NCBI RefSeq assembly: GCF_031846525.1 | Contig: NZ_JAVRHM010000006.1 | Span: 129,468 to 193,467 of the forward strand | From: Autumnicola patrickiae | GTDB lineage: Bacteria; Bacteroidota; Bacteroidia; Flavobacteriales; Flavobacteriaceae | Direction of reading: 5' to 3' | DNA: 64,000 bases | Shown here: piece by piece, positions 25,380 through 34,023 of the stretch | How positions within the stretch are numbered: position 1 is the first letter of the stretch | How the letters are laid out: each line of letters begins with the position of its first letter | Notes under the pieces: generated by a model | Database searches by the model: none | Told to the model about the DNA's origin: nothing | What the model saw: the letters and a program-made list of their open reading frames with translations, nothing else | Translations under genes and position numbers: made by a program

Positions 25380-26513
25380 TTACTCTTTCTGAAACTCTTC
25401 AAGCTTCTCTGCTGCCTTAAATATTAATTGGGTGTCCATTTCATGAACTTCAACTCCCTGACCAATATCGCTTAACAGCATTATGGTTAATTCCCCTCCT
25501 AAATGTTCCCGAAACTCTTCCAGTCCGTTTACAAGATTGTCTCCTGAAAGCTCCGGAATATGTATCGGAAATTTTAATTTTTTAAACAGAGAAATGATAC
25601 GATTTAGATCTTCAACAGAAATTAAACCTTTCAGATAAGAATAGGTAGCATCCAGACAAATACCAATGCCTACAGCTTCTCCATGTCTTAACTCATAATT
25701 TGTAAGCTGCTCAAGTTTATGTGCCGCCCAGTGACCAAAATCCAAAGGACGTGATGAACCCATTTCAAAAGGATCGCCCCCTGCAATATGATCCAGATGC
25801 ATTTTGGCACATCGGTAAATTAATTCTTCCATAGGAGGCATTTTCCTTGCTGTGAGATCTACGGCATTTGCTTCCAGCCACTCAAAAAAAGAAGCATCCT
25901 TTATAAGGGCAACTTTAACAGCTTCAGATATACCCGAACGCCAGTCTCTGTCGTCCAGCGTATTCAGAAAGGTACTATCATTAATGACTGCAAAAGGAGG
26001 AGCAAATGTTCCCAGGAAATTCTTCTTTTTATAAGCATTCACACTGTTTTTCACTCCTATGCCTGAATCATTTTGAGCAAGAACAGTGGTTGGTATACGA
26101 ATATGCCGAATACCTCTATGAGCAATAGCCGTAGCAAAACCCGCCATATCAAGGATCGCACCTCCACCAATAGCTACAATAAAAGAATGCCGGTCTATTC
26201 CATACGTATTACTAGCATCCAGGATTTGCTCTACGTAACGCTTGTTATTTTTCACGCCTTCCCCTCCCGGAACTATCATAGGATCTGCACAAAGAATAAA
26301 ATGCTGTGAGTGAGCTTCAGCATATTTTTTAATATCACCACATAGAGAAGGATGTACTGTTGCTACTCCCTCATCTATAACAAAAAACACCTTTGCTACA
26401 CGTGAATCCTTTACAGTATGTGCAAAAAGCGCATTATTTAAACTGAAAATTTCTTCTGTGAAATGAACAGTATATTTAAATGGAACAGAAAACTTCTGTT
26501 TTATAGATTTCAT
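25380..26513 (-). CDS. eboD: EboD, 3-dehydroquinate-synthase-like sugar phosphate cyclase
   Basis: A 377-residue cytosolic enzyme of the dehydroquinate synthase superfamily. FIVAIGGGAILDMAGFATAIAHRGIRHIRIPTTVLAQNDSGIGVKN (about 110-155) is the NAD and substrate block. ISEAVKVALIKD, PLDFGHWAAHKLE and ELRHGEAVGIGI carry the metal-binding Glu and two His residues. The sequence departs from housekeeping AroB, for example QNDSGIGVKN where AroB usually has a DSSVGGK-type motif, so a different sugar phosphate cyclase product is possible. It lies 33 bp after eboC. Confidence 0.9.
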   Translation of the reverse strand: MKSIKQKFSVPFKYTVHFTEEIFSLNNALFAHTVKDSRVAKVFFVIDEGVATVHPSLCGDIKKYAEAHSQHFILCADPMIVPGGEGVKNNKRYVEQILDASNTYGIDRHSFIVAIGGGAILDMAGFATAIAHRGIRHIRIPTTVLAQNDSGIGVKNSVNAYKKKNFLGTFAPPFAVINDSTFLNTLDDRDWRSGISEAVKVALIKDASFFEWLEANAVDLTARKMPPMEELIYRCAKMHLDHIAGGDPFEMGSSRPLDFGHWAAHKLEQLTNYELRHGEAVGIGICLDATYSYLKGLISVEDLNRIISLFKKLKFPIHIPELSGDNLVNGLEEFREHLGGELTIMLLSDIGQGVEVHEMDTQLIFKAAEKLEEFQKE

Positions 26514-26546
26514 CTAATCATTTTTAAAAGTTGCTCCTGAAGTTAA

Positions 26547-27467
26547 TCAGGTTACAGAGAATTTCTTTGCTATTAGCAGGGAAACCGGTAATAGCAATAG
26601 AACGACCAGGCCGTAAATCCAGCCTGCAAAAACTGTTGCCAGGGAAGCATTAAGTACAATTAAAGAAAGAACACCTGCCTTTACTGCTTTTCCAATCAAC
26701 TTGGGTTCCTGCTTCCTTAATGCTTTAATCAATGGACGGAAGATAAGAAATGAGAACAGTACTACAAAAGGCATTACCTGCCACCAAACAACTTCTGAAA
26801 GGAAAGCAAGGACGATAATTGCCAAAATAATGATACCATACATAACAGCTCCTCCTACAATGGCTTTTTTATTTCCACCATGTACTTCCCCCCTGCTTAT
26901 CATAGTTATAGCTGCAATATAAATAACAGGAAGTAGGGCAATGAACCATAGATCCTGAATTGCAGCAGGGATAGCACTCATTCCCAGCAACAAATTTCCC
27001 CCTCTGCATAAGCCCATATTCACAGGGCCAAAAATAAGCTGATGTTTCCCCCAGGCATTATATAGAACAGCAAGTATAGCCACCGCCAGGGCAATTATCG
27101 CACTAAGGACAGATACCTGCCAGGCAGCAACAAACCCAATTATAAACAATATTACTGCCAGGATGCTGCCACTTAGAACTGAAGCTCTTCCACTGGGAAT
27201 AGGTCTTTCCGGTCGTTCCTTTCTATCAAGCTCTGCATCAAAAACATCATTGAATACAATCCCTCCTCCATATAATCCTATCGTAGCTACAATAAGCCAT
27301 AGTATAGAATTTGATAGAGAGGGAGTATACCCTATTTCCGACGAAAAGAGTTGTAGAGCAGCTCCGGAGACAGCAAAACCAGCTAAAATATCTGCAATTG
27401 CAGTGACAATGTTTGCAGGCCGCATCAACTGTATGTGAGCAAGAATAATATTCATCCTGATGTCCAA
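26547..27467 (-). CDS. eboC: EboC, UbiA-like prenyltransferase
   Basis: A 306-residue inner-membrane protein with about nine helices. The first aspartate-rich motif is NDVFDAELDRKERPERPIPSGR (about 72-94), matching the UbiA NDxxDxxxD signature. The second motif of UbiA enzymes (DxxxD) is not obvious; the equivalent loop reads SRGEVHGGNKKA. So prenyl transfer may be altered or the enzyme may act on another lipid. The name follows the surrounding ebo order. It overlaps no neighbour and starts 9 bp after the eboB stop. Confidence 0.9.
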   Translation of the reverse strand: MDIRMNIILAHIQLMRPANIVTAIADILAGFAVSGAALQLFSSEIGYTPSLSNSILWLIVATIGLYGGGIVFNDVFDAELDRKERPERPIPSGRASVLSGSILAVILFIIGFVAAWQVSVLSAIIALAVAILAVLYNAWGKHQLIFGPVNMGLCRGGNLLLGMSAIPAAIQDLWFIALLPVIYIAAITMISRGEVHGGNKKAIVGGAVMYGIIILAIIVLAFLSEVVWWQVMPFVVLFSFLIFRPLIKALRKQEPKLIGKAVKAGVLSLIVLNASLATVFAGWIYGLVVLLLLPVSLLIAKKFSVT

Positions 27468-27476
27468 CGTACTTTT

Positions 27477-28388
27477 CTAATTTTCAATTATATCTGAAGA
27501 TGAGTCACCTTCTACTTTTGGAGACTGTCCTCCTCTTAATACAGTATTCCCCGATAGCTTTTTTCGCTGATCTATTGGCTCGGCGTTTAACCAGTCGCTT
27601 TCTTTCATTTGTCCGCTCTGTCCATAAGCAGTAAGTGCATTTTGATAACAAGCGAGGTGGATAAGTTCATCTTCGATCCCCTTTTCTTTCATCAATTTTG
27701 CAGTTTTCGGAACAGCCAGCGGATCACTAATACCCCAATCGGCCGCGCTGTCAACAATTATTCTCTCTGCACCGTATTGCCGAATGATTTCAACCATTCT
27801 CTCGCTACCCATTTTTGTATGCGGATAAATAGTAAAAGCAGCCCAATATCCTCTATCCAGTACTTCCCGTACCGTCTCTTCATTATTATGGTCTACCACA
27901 ACCATAGAAGGATCAAGACCATGCTCTTCGCTCACGTCCATACTTTTTATTGTTCCCCTTTTTTTGTCACGGTGAGGAGTGTGGATCATTACAGGTAAAT
28001 CCACTTCTTTGGCAAGATCCAGTTGCAGGCGGTAATATTTATCTTCTGCTTTTGTCTGATCATCATAACCAATCTCTCCCACAGCAACAACTCCCTCTTT
28101 GCCTACATATAAAGGCAGTAATTCCATTACTTCTTCTGCCAAAGCTTCGTTATTAGCTTCTTTAGAGTTTAAGCCAATGGTACAATAATGTTTAATCCCG
28201 AACTGGCTCGCCCTGAATCGTTCCCATCCTACGAGGCTGTTAAAATAATCCTGAAAGCTCCCAACTTTTGTGCGGGGTTGACCTAACCAGAAAGCCGGTT
28301 CAATTATGGCTCGTATACCCGCCCGTTGCATGGCTTCGTAATCATCTGTTGTACGTGAACTCACATGAATATGAGGATCTATAAACAT
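27477..28388 (-). CDS. eboB: EboB, TatD-family metal-dependent hydrolase
   Basis: A 303-residue cytosolic protein with the amidohydrolase barrel. FIDPHIHVSSRT is the HxH metal motif. VVAVGEIGYDD supplies the bridging Glu, LPVMIHTPHRDKKRG and MVVVDHNNEETV supply the two further His residues, and IIVDSAADWG supplies the catalytic Asp. The C-terminal 40 residues (after NALTAYGQSGQMK) are polar and probably disordered. TatD relatives are nucleases or deacylases, but in the ebo context the substrate is unknown. The gap to eboC is 9 bp. Confidence 0.9.
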   Translation of the reverse strand: MFIDPHIHVSSRTTDDYEAMQRAGIRAIIEPAFWLGQPRTKVGSFQDYFNSLVGWERFRASQFGIKHYCTIGLNSKEANNEALAEEVMELLPLYVGKEGVVAVGEIGYDDQTKAEDKYYRLQLDLAKEVDLPVMIHTPHRDKKRGTIKSMDVSEEHGLDPSMVVVDHNNEETVREVLDRGYWAAFTIYPHTKMGSERMVEIIRQYGAERIIVDSAADWGISDPLAVPKTAKLMKEKGIEDELIHLACYQNALTAYGQSGQMKESDWLNAEPIDQRKKLSGNTVLRGGQSPKVEGDSSSDIIEN

Positions 28389-28485
28389 AATATATTTTTT
28401 ATAGTTATTAGATAAAACTAATTTTAGCTGATTTATTGAATTAAAACAGTCAATCTAATTTAGAAATACGAGTCATGGGCCGTTC

Positions 28486-29388
28486 TTACTTTTGAAGTTC
28501 CTCTTCAAATCTCTTCCCTATTACCGTCCAATTTAATTTACCGCTTTCTATATCGTTCTTTATTTTGGGGTACTGATCAAGCAACTGCTTTGCCGCCGGA
28601 AACTCGCTATTTTCACAAGCCAATAAACCGGCATCTTTTTCAAGAGCATTATTACCATTAATAACTTTCTTAATATCTGCAAAATAGGATTCATTCAGAA
28701 ACGGACCAACAAAACGCCACAATTCCGGTAAAACCTTCCTGTTTGCTGCCCAACGTTCATGGGCAAAATCTATAAGCATCCCTGCCAATTCAGGATTTGC
28801 ACGATCTTCTGCTCTATAAATTTTATACAATGGTCGCTGCATAAATACAGCTTTTAAAATCATTTGATTCCATGCCTGCTGATCCAGATAATCAGCTGGA
28901 TAGGGGTTGTTCAGAGCAATGGCATCAAAAACATCGGTAATATTGGTTCTTATGCCCTCTGCAGCCCGTGCCGACATTTCCTCTGGATAAGGAAGAAGTG
29001 GCAATGCACAATATAATGTCACCTGCTCATCCATATCAGCAGTTTCGTGAAGCCTCTGAATAGTTGCTTCATACTCTTCTTTGTCCTTATGCGGGAGCAT
29101 TAACAACAAAGAGATTCTAACGCACTGCAGCAAGTTGAAATATTGTGGTTGGAATCCATTCCGGATTCTGTCTGCCTCAGTTAATTGTTCTTCAGAAAGA
29201 ATAAGAGGATCTTTTCTGACAAAACGGGATGCTGAACTGAAGGCAATATAAAAGGAAGACACCTGGAAATTATTCCGAAGCTTTTCTTCCTTTTGATCTA
29301 GCCATTCCAGTTCTTTCTCGCTGGCCTGTCCTTCAATTATCTTTTTGAGGAGATGGCTTGTCTGCGATAAATCTACCTGAAAAGTCAT
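28486..29388 (-). CDS. eboA: EboA domain protein
   Basis: A 300-residue, almost all-alpha soluble protein without signal or membrane segment. SSFYIAFSSASRFVRKDPL, RISLLLMLPH, LYCALPLLPYPEEMSARAAEGIRTNITDVFDAIALNNPYPADYLDQQAWNQMILKAVFM and LIDFAHERWAANRKVLPELWRFVGPF form the EboA pattern. No catalytic motif is known for the family. It is the first gene of the A-to-F cassette here, with 97 bp to eboB and 135 bp to the TMEM220-like gene upstream. Confidence 0.9.
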   Translation of the reverse strand: MTFQVDLSQTSHLLKKIIEGQASEKELEWLDQKEEKLRNNFQVSSFYIAFSSASRFVRKDPLILSEEQLTEADRIRNGFQPQYFNLLQCVRISLLLMLPHKDKEEYEATIQRLHETADMDEQVTLYCALPLLPYPEEMSARAAEGIRTNITDVFDAIALNNPYPADYLDQQAWNQMILKAVFMQRPLYKIYRAEDRANPELAGMLIDFAHERWAANRKVLPELWRFVGPFLNESYFADIKKVINGNNALEKDAGLLACENSEFPAAKQLLDQYPKIKNDIESGKLNWTVIGKRFEEELQK

Positions 29389-29523
29389 ATGAACCTCTTG
29401 ATCTGTTTATTTTATATTTATAAAGATATTAATTAGTGTCTGGATAAGGCTAATTAATATATTAATTTCTCTTCACGAAAGGTCTGTGCTACAAGTTCAA
29501 ATTTATATAAAACGCCACCCGTT

Positions 29524-29892
29524 CTAGTTAGCAACAAAATAATTTATCGCTAAAGCTGCACTGATAATTAGCAGACCAAAAAACTCTCTAGTCTTTTCAA
29601 TATAAGGTTTAGTTGCCCGCATACTCTGCACAATACTTTCCTGTTTATGTTTTGTAACCCAGTCCAGGACTCCATCTTTGGAGAAAAATAATACAACTGC
29701 ATATACCAGATAAAAACCAATGGCCACAAGATACACCAACGGAAAATATATTTCGAATACTGCCAATCCACAAGCTATGGAGGCTATCATGTAGATAGTA
29801 ACCCAAAGCCATGCATCTTTATCATTTATATTTACATATGCAAAACCCGCAAAAGCGAGACAAAAAAGAATATTTAAAATAAGTAATAACAT
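29524..29892 (-). CDS. TMEM220-like small membrane protein
   Basis: A 122-residue protein with about four helices. YVNINDKDAWLWVTIYMIASIACGLA (about 18-45) matches the 'N-D-x-D-x-x-x-W-x-x-I-Y' signature of the transmembrane family 220. A basic loop (TKHKQESIVQSMRATKPYIEKTREFFG) precedes the last helix. No biochemical function is known for the family. Its place between the cytochrome lipoprotein and eboA suggests a membrane partner of the pathway, which is inference. Confidence 0.75.
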   Translation of the reverse strand: MLLLILNILFCLAFAGFAYVNINDKDAWLWVTIYMIASIACGLAVFEIYFPLVYLVAIGFYLVYAVVLFFSKDGVLDWVTKHKQESIVQSMRATKPYIEKTREFFGLLIISAALAINYFVAN

Positions 29893-29965
29893 ATAAACCG
29901 GGTAACTAGAAGTTATTGCATGTAATCAATACTAAAATCCAGAACTTAACCATAATAGTAAAAAA

Positions 29966-32900
29966 CTATTCGCCATGCGTAAAAAGTTCTTCTTGTGACT
30001 TTTCTACATTCATTTCATCTTCCTTTAAAGTCGCTAAATAACTCACCAAATCTCTTATCTCTCTCTTAGTGAGGAAATTCCTCATATCAGGCATACTCGA
30101 CGGAGAATTTTTTCTATTAACAATATCTTGTTTCGTGACTACAGTATCAGGTTTATTCCCCATTTTTATGGCAAGACTCATATCATTTTCTGCCTCCAGT
30201 ACACCGGTGATATTTTTCCCATTTTTAAGATCTACTGATACTATTCCATATCCTGGAGCAAGCTCTTTACTGGGATTTATTAACGCCTCCAATATCTGCT
30301 GCCGGGATAGCCTTCCTGCCACACCATTTATGCGTGGCCCTGCGTTTCCACCAAAATCATCAAAGGAATGGCATTTCATACATTGAGCTGTTTGATGTTG
30401 AAAGAAAAGTCTTTCTCCCTCCTGCTCATCTCCTCCAAACAAACTGCCTTCAAAAGATGAAAGCATTGATTCAGATTCCATATCTATTCTTATGCTCTCA
30501 TAACGGCTTTCTAATATTTCAGAATGAGTACGTTCGATTGCATCAGCTAATTCCAGATGAATTTCAGGTGCAAGCTCCCCCTGCTCCATCTGATCCAGTA
30601 GATCTCCAAAGATATCCCCGGAGTACTCTACAGGTAAACTTCCAAGGGTAAGAACTGCAGCCTGCTTTTCTTCCGAACTCCTTTTTTTTATAATCTCAGC
30701 AAGTAAACTGGCTGTTAACTCTTCAGATACTTCCTGTGTAGCCAATAACTCCAGCCCTTTTATTCTTACTGATTTTTCGCTATCGGAAATAGCCTGCTGG
30801 ATAGCTTTGTCTAAATTTTCCTCCTGCATCATAGCCAAAGCAGTTAAGGCAGCAACTCGCACGTCCGGCTCTCCATCTTTTTGTAATAAATCAAAGAGAT
30901 GAGAGGAGCCTTTTTTGATATTCAGCTTTGCAATTGCCTGAACTGCACTTATGCGTAAAGATTTATCACTATGGCCAAGTAACTTAATTAATGGTTCCGC
31001 AGCTTCTTTTTTGATCAACGAAGGATTGCGTTCTGTCACACCTCTATACCGGCCATCCACCCTATCCAGAACAGATGGTTTAGCCCAGGTACTTAAGGCC
31101 TGGACAGCTTCTGCTTTCATAGCCACCGGAGCATTTGTTTTCTGGGAGTAATTAATAAGATTGTACATGGCTTCTTCAGTTCCAACCCGTAAATTGGCAT
31201 TAATGGCACGTCTTATTAACGGCTCATTGGAAAATTTCGTTCTCTGAAGTACATTTCCCAGTGCCGGCAACGCTTCTTCAATAGAATAATCATCATTAAT
31301 AGCCCTGGCCACTTCTGTCACAATAAACTCATCCTCATCATCAAGAAAATTTGCAATCCCGGGATGACTAAGTCTTCGCAATGCAAGTACAGCTCCCATC
31401 CTTACAGCAGGTGATATGTGATACGACAAAGCGACAACAGGATCGGCTTTTCCTATTCGGGCTAGCGCCAGACTTGCGGCGTGACGTATATAAGCATCTT
31501 CATCATTATTCGTTTGAAGTAATTCAATTATAGGCTGGATGGCGGGTTCGTAAGAAATTCTTCCCAATGCTTCCGCAGCAAAAAAACGGGCTCTACTATA
31601 GGTATCCTTTAAGAGCGGTAATAATTGATCCCCTGCTTCTTCATAACGTATATCTCCAAGCCATTTTGCTGCCTGCGCCCTAATCTCAGGATCTTCATCC
31701 TTCAACAACGGCAATAACAGTCTGGCATATTTTTTATCCTCCCGGGCCAGCTGGCTTATACCCCATATGCCATGAACCCTGGCTAGTTGATTTCCTTTCT
31801 GAGTGATACTCTCTTTAAATTCCTCAATCCCGCTCGAACCTCGTTTAGCCAATTCAAACTGCGCTTTTTGTCTTACCCTCATGTCTGGATTCTTTAAAAA
31901 GTCGCCCAATTCGGTTTCCTTAACAGAACTAAAATCTGCCGCCAGCAATTCTTTTGTTAGCTGACGTTTTGGACTTGACGCATCCTTTTCGTTATCAAGT
32001 TTCCAGATTCTACCATGATTTTTAGTATCCCAACCTTCCAGCCAGTCAGCTACATAAAGAGCACCATCAGGACCAAAATCCATCCCTGTTGGCAGTATAC
32101 CCTTTACAACCATTTCACTTTCCCCGAGCTCGAAAGAAGCTCCTTTAGGATTCAGCTTAAAAGCATGTATACCAGATTGGGCTGGATTACCAACAAATTC
32201 TGCTACAAAAAAGGTATTTTTCCACTTTTCGCCCAGGGCTGTTCCAGGGTTATATGTCATGCCGGATGGGCCACTTATGTAATTAGCTATGGCAGGAGTA
32301 ATATATGCTGCCTGCCCTTCAAACCGTGGTTTAAAAAGTTCTTCATCCATCCATACTTTGTAAGTATTATTATCTGGATCCCTGTATTTCCCGAACTGCC
32401 AGTTTATCCTCCATCCCGTGTCAGATCCATTCACGATATATACCAGCCGTTCTTTTTCTCCGGGATGATCTCCATCATTATCTACACTTATTAAATTTCC
32501 ATATTCATCAAAAACAAATTCATGTGTATTTCTCACTCCCATTGCAAATACTTCAAAATCACTTCCGTCTGGATTTGCTCTAACAATTACTCCCCGGTTA
32601 GGATATTTCCACTTTTTACCGTCAGGTCCTTTTCCATTAAATCCAATATCCCCTATTCCCCAATAAATTTTACCGTCTGGCCCCATTTCGAGACCAGACA
32701 TTCCATGTCCTCCAAAACCTATATGTACGCCATAACCATGAGAGATCGAAGTTTTCTCATCTGCTACCCCATCTCCATTTGAATCTTTTATTCTCCAAAG
32801 ATCTGGTGCTACTCCCACGAACAAATCATCACCATTTATTAATACAGCACCTGCAACGTCAGTAACCTCATCATTAAAATCTTCTACAACCAGTTGAGAC

Positions 32901-33433
32901 AAATCAGCCACGCCATCTCCTGATACATCTTCGAGACGATAAACGTTCTCTTTCTCCACAGTCATATCTTTCCAATCGTGGGAACCATCGCCATTAAGAT
33001 CTGGTAACCACTCATTTTTACTACTATTTTCAGGAGATAAAGTTGTGTGTAGAAACTCCCGCTTGTCTTCTATTGTTTGCATAGAAATGGATGCAGTTTC
33101 CCAATCCTGATGGGTTCTTATATCAAATTCAGAATTTTTTTGCCTATTAGTCCTTGTATAAAACAAGTGCCCCTTATCACTAATATCTATACCGATAGGA
33201 TCGGCCACAAGAGAATCGACTCCCCATATCTTCAGGGTAAGACCATCAGCAATTTCAGGATTAATTATATCTTCAATATTTTTGGCTAACTTTGCTGCCT
33301 CGTCAGGATCCATTTCCTCTATTCTTATATCAACGGGATCTCCCCCACAGCTTAATAAAATAAGAGCGAAAAAAATATTTAAGCAAACCACCTTGTGGTT
33401 ACTATGAATACAGAAACTGCTGGATTTATTCAT
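29966..33433 (-). CDS. Large lipoprotein: beta-propeller dehydrogenase-like + HEAT repeats + cytochrome c
   Basis: A 1155-residue envelope protein with a lipobox ending in Cys29 (ALILLSCGG). Residues about 60-480 form a beta-propeller of the membrane-bound dehydrogenase/glucose-sorbosone type, with repeated Asp-rich loops (DLNGDGSHDW, DVSGDGVADLS, DSNGDGVADE) and GHGMSGLEMGPDGKIYWGIGD. Residues about 500-960 are HEAT-like helical repeats. The C-terminus (about 1010-1140) is a cytochrome c: QCMKCHSFDDFGG is the heme site and SSMPDMRNFLTKREIRDLVSYLATL contains the Met ligand. This arrangement is common in Planctomycetes and Bacteroidota. It probably oxidises a sugar-type substrate outside the cytoplasmic membrane. 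The gene lies 73 bp upstream of the TMEM220-like gene. Confidence 0.9.
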   Translation of the reverse strand: MNKSSSFCIHSNHKVVCLNIFFALILLSCGGDPVDIRIEEMDPDEAAKLAKNIEDIINPEIADGLTLKIWGVDSLVADPIGIDISDKGHLFYTRTNRQKNSEFDIRTHQDWETASISMQTIEDKREFLHTTLSPENSSKNEWLPDLNGDGSHDWKDMTVEKENVYRLEDVSGDGVADLSQLVVEDFNDEVTDVAGAVLINGDDLFVGVAPDLWRIKDSNGDGVADEKTSISHGYGVHIGFGGHGMSGLEMGPDGKIYWGIGDIGFNGKGPDGKKWKYPNRGVIVRANPDGSDFEVFAMGVRNTHEFVFDEYGNLISVDNDGDHPGEKERLVYIVNGSDTGWRINWQFGKYRDPDNNTYKVWMDEELFKPRFEGQAAYITPAIANYISGPSGMTYNPGTALGEKWKNTFFVAEFVGNPAQSGIHAFKLNPKGASFELGESEMVVKGILPTGMDFGPDGALYVADWLEGWDTKNHGRIWKLDNEKDASSPKRQLTKELLAADFSSVKETELGDFLKNPDMRVRQKAQFELAKRGSSGIEEFKESITQKGNQLARVHGIWGISQLAREDKKYARLLLPLLKDEDPEIRAQAAKWLGDIRYEEAGDQLLPLLKDTYSRARFFAAEALGRISYEPAIQPIIELLQTNNDEDAYIRHAASLALARIGKADPVVALSYHISPAVRMGAVLALRRLSHPGIANFLDDEDEFIVTEVARAINDDYSIEEALPALGNVLQRTKFSNEPLIRRAINANLRVGTEEAMYNLINYSQKTNAPVAMKAEAVQALSTWAKPSVLDRVDGRYRGVTERNPSLIKKEAAEPLIKLLGHSDKSLRISAVQAIAKLNIKKGSSHLFDLLQKDGEPDVRVAALTALAMMQEENLDKAIQQAISDSEKSVRIKGLELLATQEVSEELTASLLAEIIKKRSSEEKQAAVLTLGSLPVEYSGDIFGDLLDQMEQGELAPEIHLELADAIERTHSEILESRYESIRIDMESESMLSSFEGSLFGGDEQEGERLFFQHQTAQCMKCHSFDDFGGNAGPRINGVAGRLSRQQILEALINPSKELAPGYGIVSVDLKNGKNITGVLEAENDMSLAIKMGNKPDTVVTKQDIVNRKNSPSSMPDMRNFLTKREIRDLVSYLATLKEDEMNVEKSQEELFTHGE

Positions 33434-33500
33434 TAATTTTTTTCACATATGAATATGAAAAAGACTCATATTCTAAAATTAGATATTATTTATTTTCAAT

Positions 33501-33530
33501 CAATATTTTTCCTCAGATAAGAAAATATTG
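33501..33530 (-). terminator. Hairpin after the Dabb gene
   Basis: CAATATTTT and AAAATATTG are exact 9 bp arms. The hairpin starts 18 nt past the Dabb stop codon. It is A/T-rich and lacks a long U run, so it may only attenuate transcription. A further 8 bp repeat (GAATATGA/TCATATTC, 33451-33473) lies just before the start of the next gene. Confidence 0.4.
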
Positions 33531-33547
33531 CAGAACATTAGTAGATG

Positions 33548-33946
33548 TTACTTCTGTACCGGGGAATAATCCACTACGAATACGTCTTCCACAATCTCCA
33601 TCTCTCCAATCATTTCCCCGAATTTTTGATGCTCGGGATGTGGCAGATAGGAATCTCTTGCTTTAGCATCTTCAAAGGTGAACAAATAGACATGAGTAAA
33701 TCCCTGGTTTTTATCTTCCGGACTGTTATTAATCCCATGCTCAAAGGATACAATACCTGGAATCTTGTTCTCCAATTCCTCCAAAGTATCTGTTACCTTA
33801 CTTATCTGATCATCAGTAGCAGTAGGTTTAAACTTAAAAACAACTATATGTCTCATTTGTTTTTCTGTTGAGTTTTCACAACTTAAAATAGTGGATAGAA
33901 GGCAGACTATGAGTATAGCCTGCCCTATCCTTTTTATATTTTTCAT
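33548..33946 (-). CDS. Dabb (stress-responsive A/B barrel) lipoprotein
   Basis: A 132-residue lipoprotein (lipobox LSTILSC, Cys23) with one dimeric alpha/beta-barrel domain: MRHIVVFKFKPTATDDQISKVTDTLEELENKIPGIVSFEHGINN, THVYLFTFEDAKARDSYLPHPEHQKFGEMI and VEDVFVVDY. Some family members degrade or cyclise small polyketide-type compounds, and most are uncharacterised. Envelope placement is unusual and fits the secreted redox proteins of this unit. The gene lies 77 bp after the Gfo/Idh/MocA gene. Confidence 0.88.
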   Translation of the reverse strand: MKNIKRIGQAILIVCLLSTILSCENSTEKQMRHIVVFKFKPTATDDQISKVTDTLEELENKIPGIVSFEHGINNSPEDKNQGFTHVYLFTFEDAKARDSYLPHPEHQKFGEMIGEMEIVEDVFVVDYSPVQK

Positions 33947-34023
33947 ATCTTCAGGGTTGCTGCCTTGAAAGAAATTTATTTATTGACCAGAAGCTTGAAT
34001 TCCAGCCGGGGTGCCAGCCCCTT

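Noticed and set aside
25380..26513. Housekeeping AroB of the shikimate pathway
   Set aside because: Position in the eboA-F order and departures in the DSSVGGK-type region fit EboD better.
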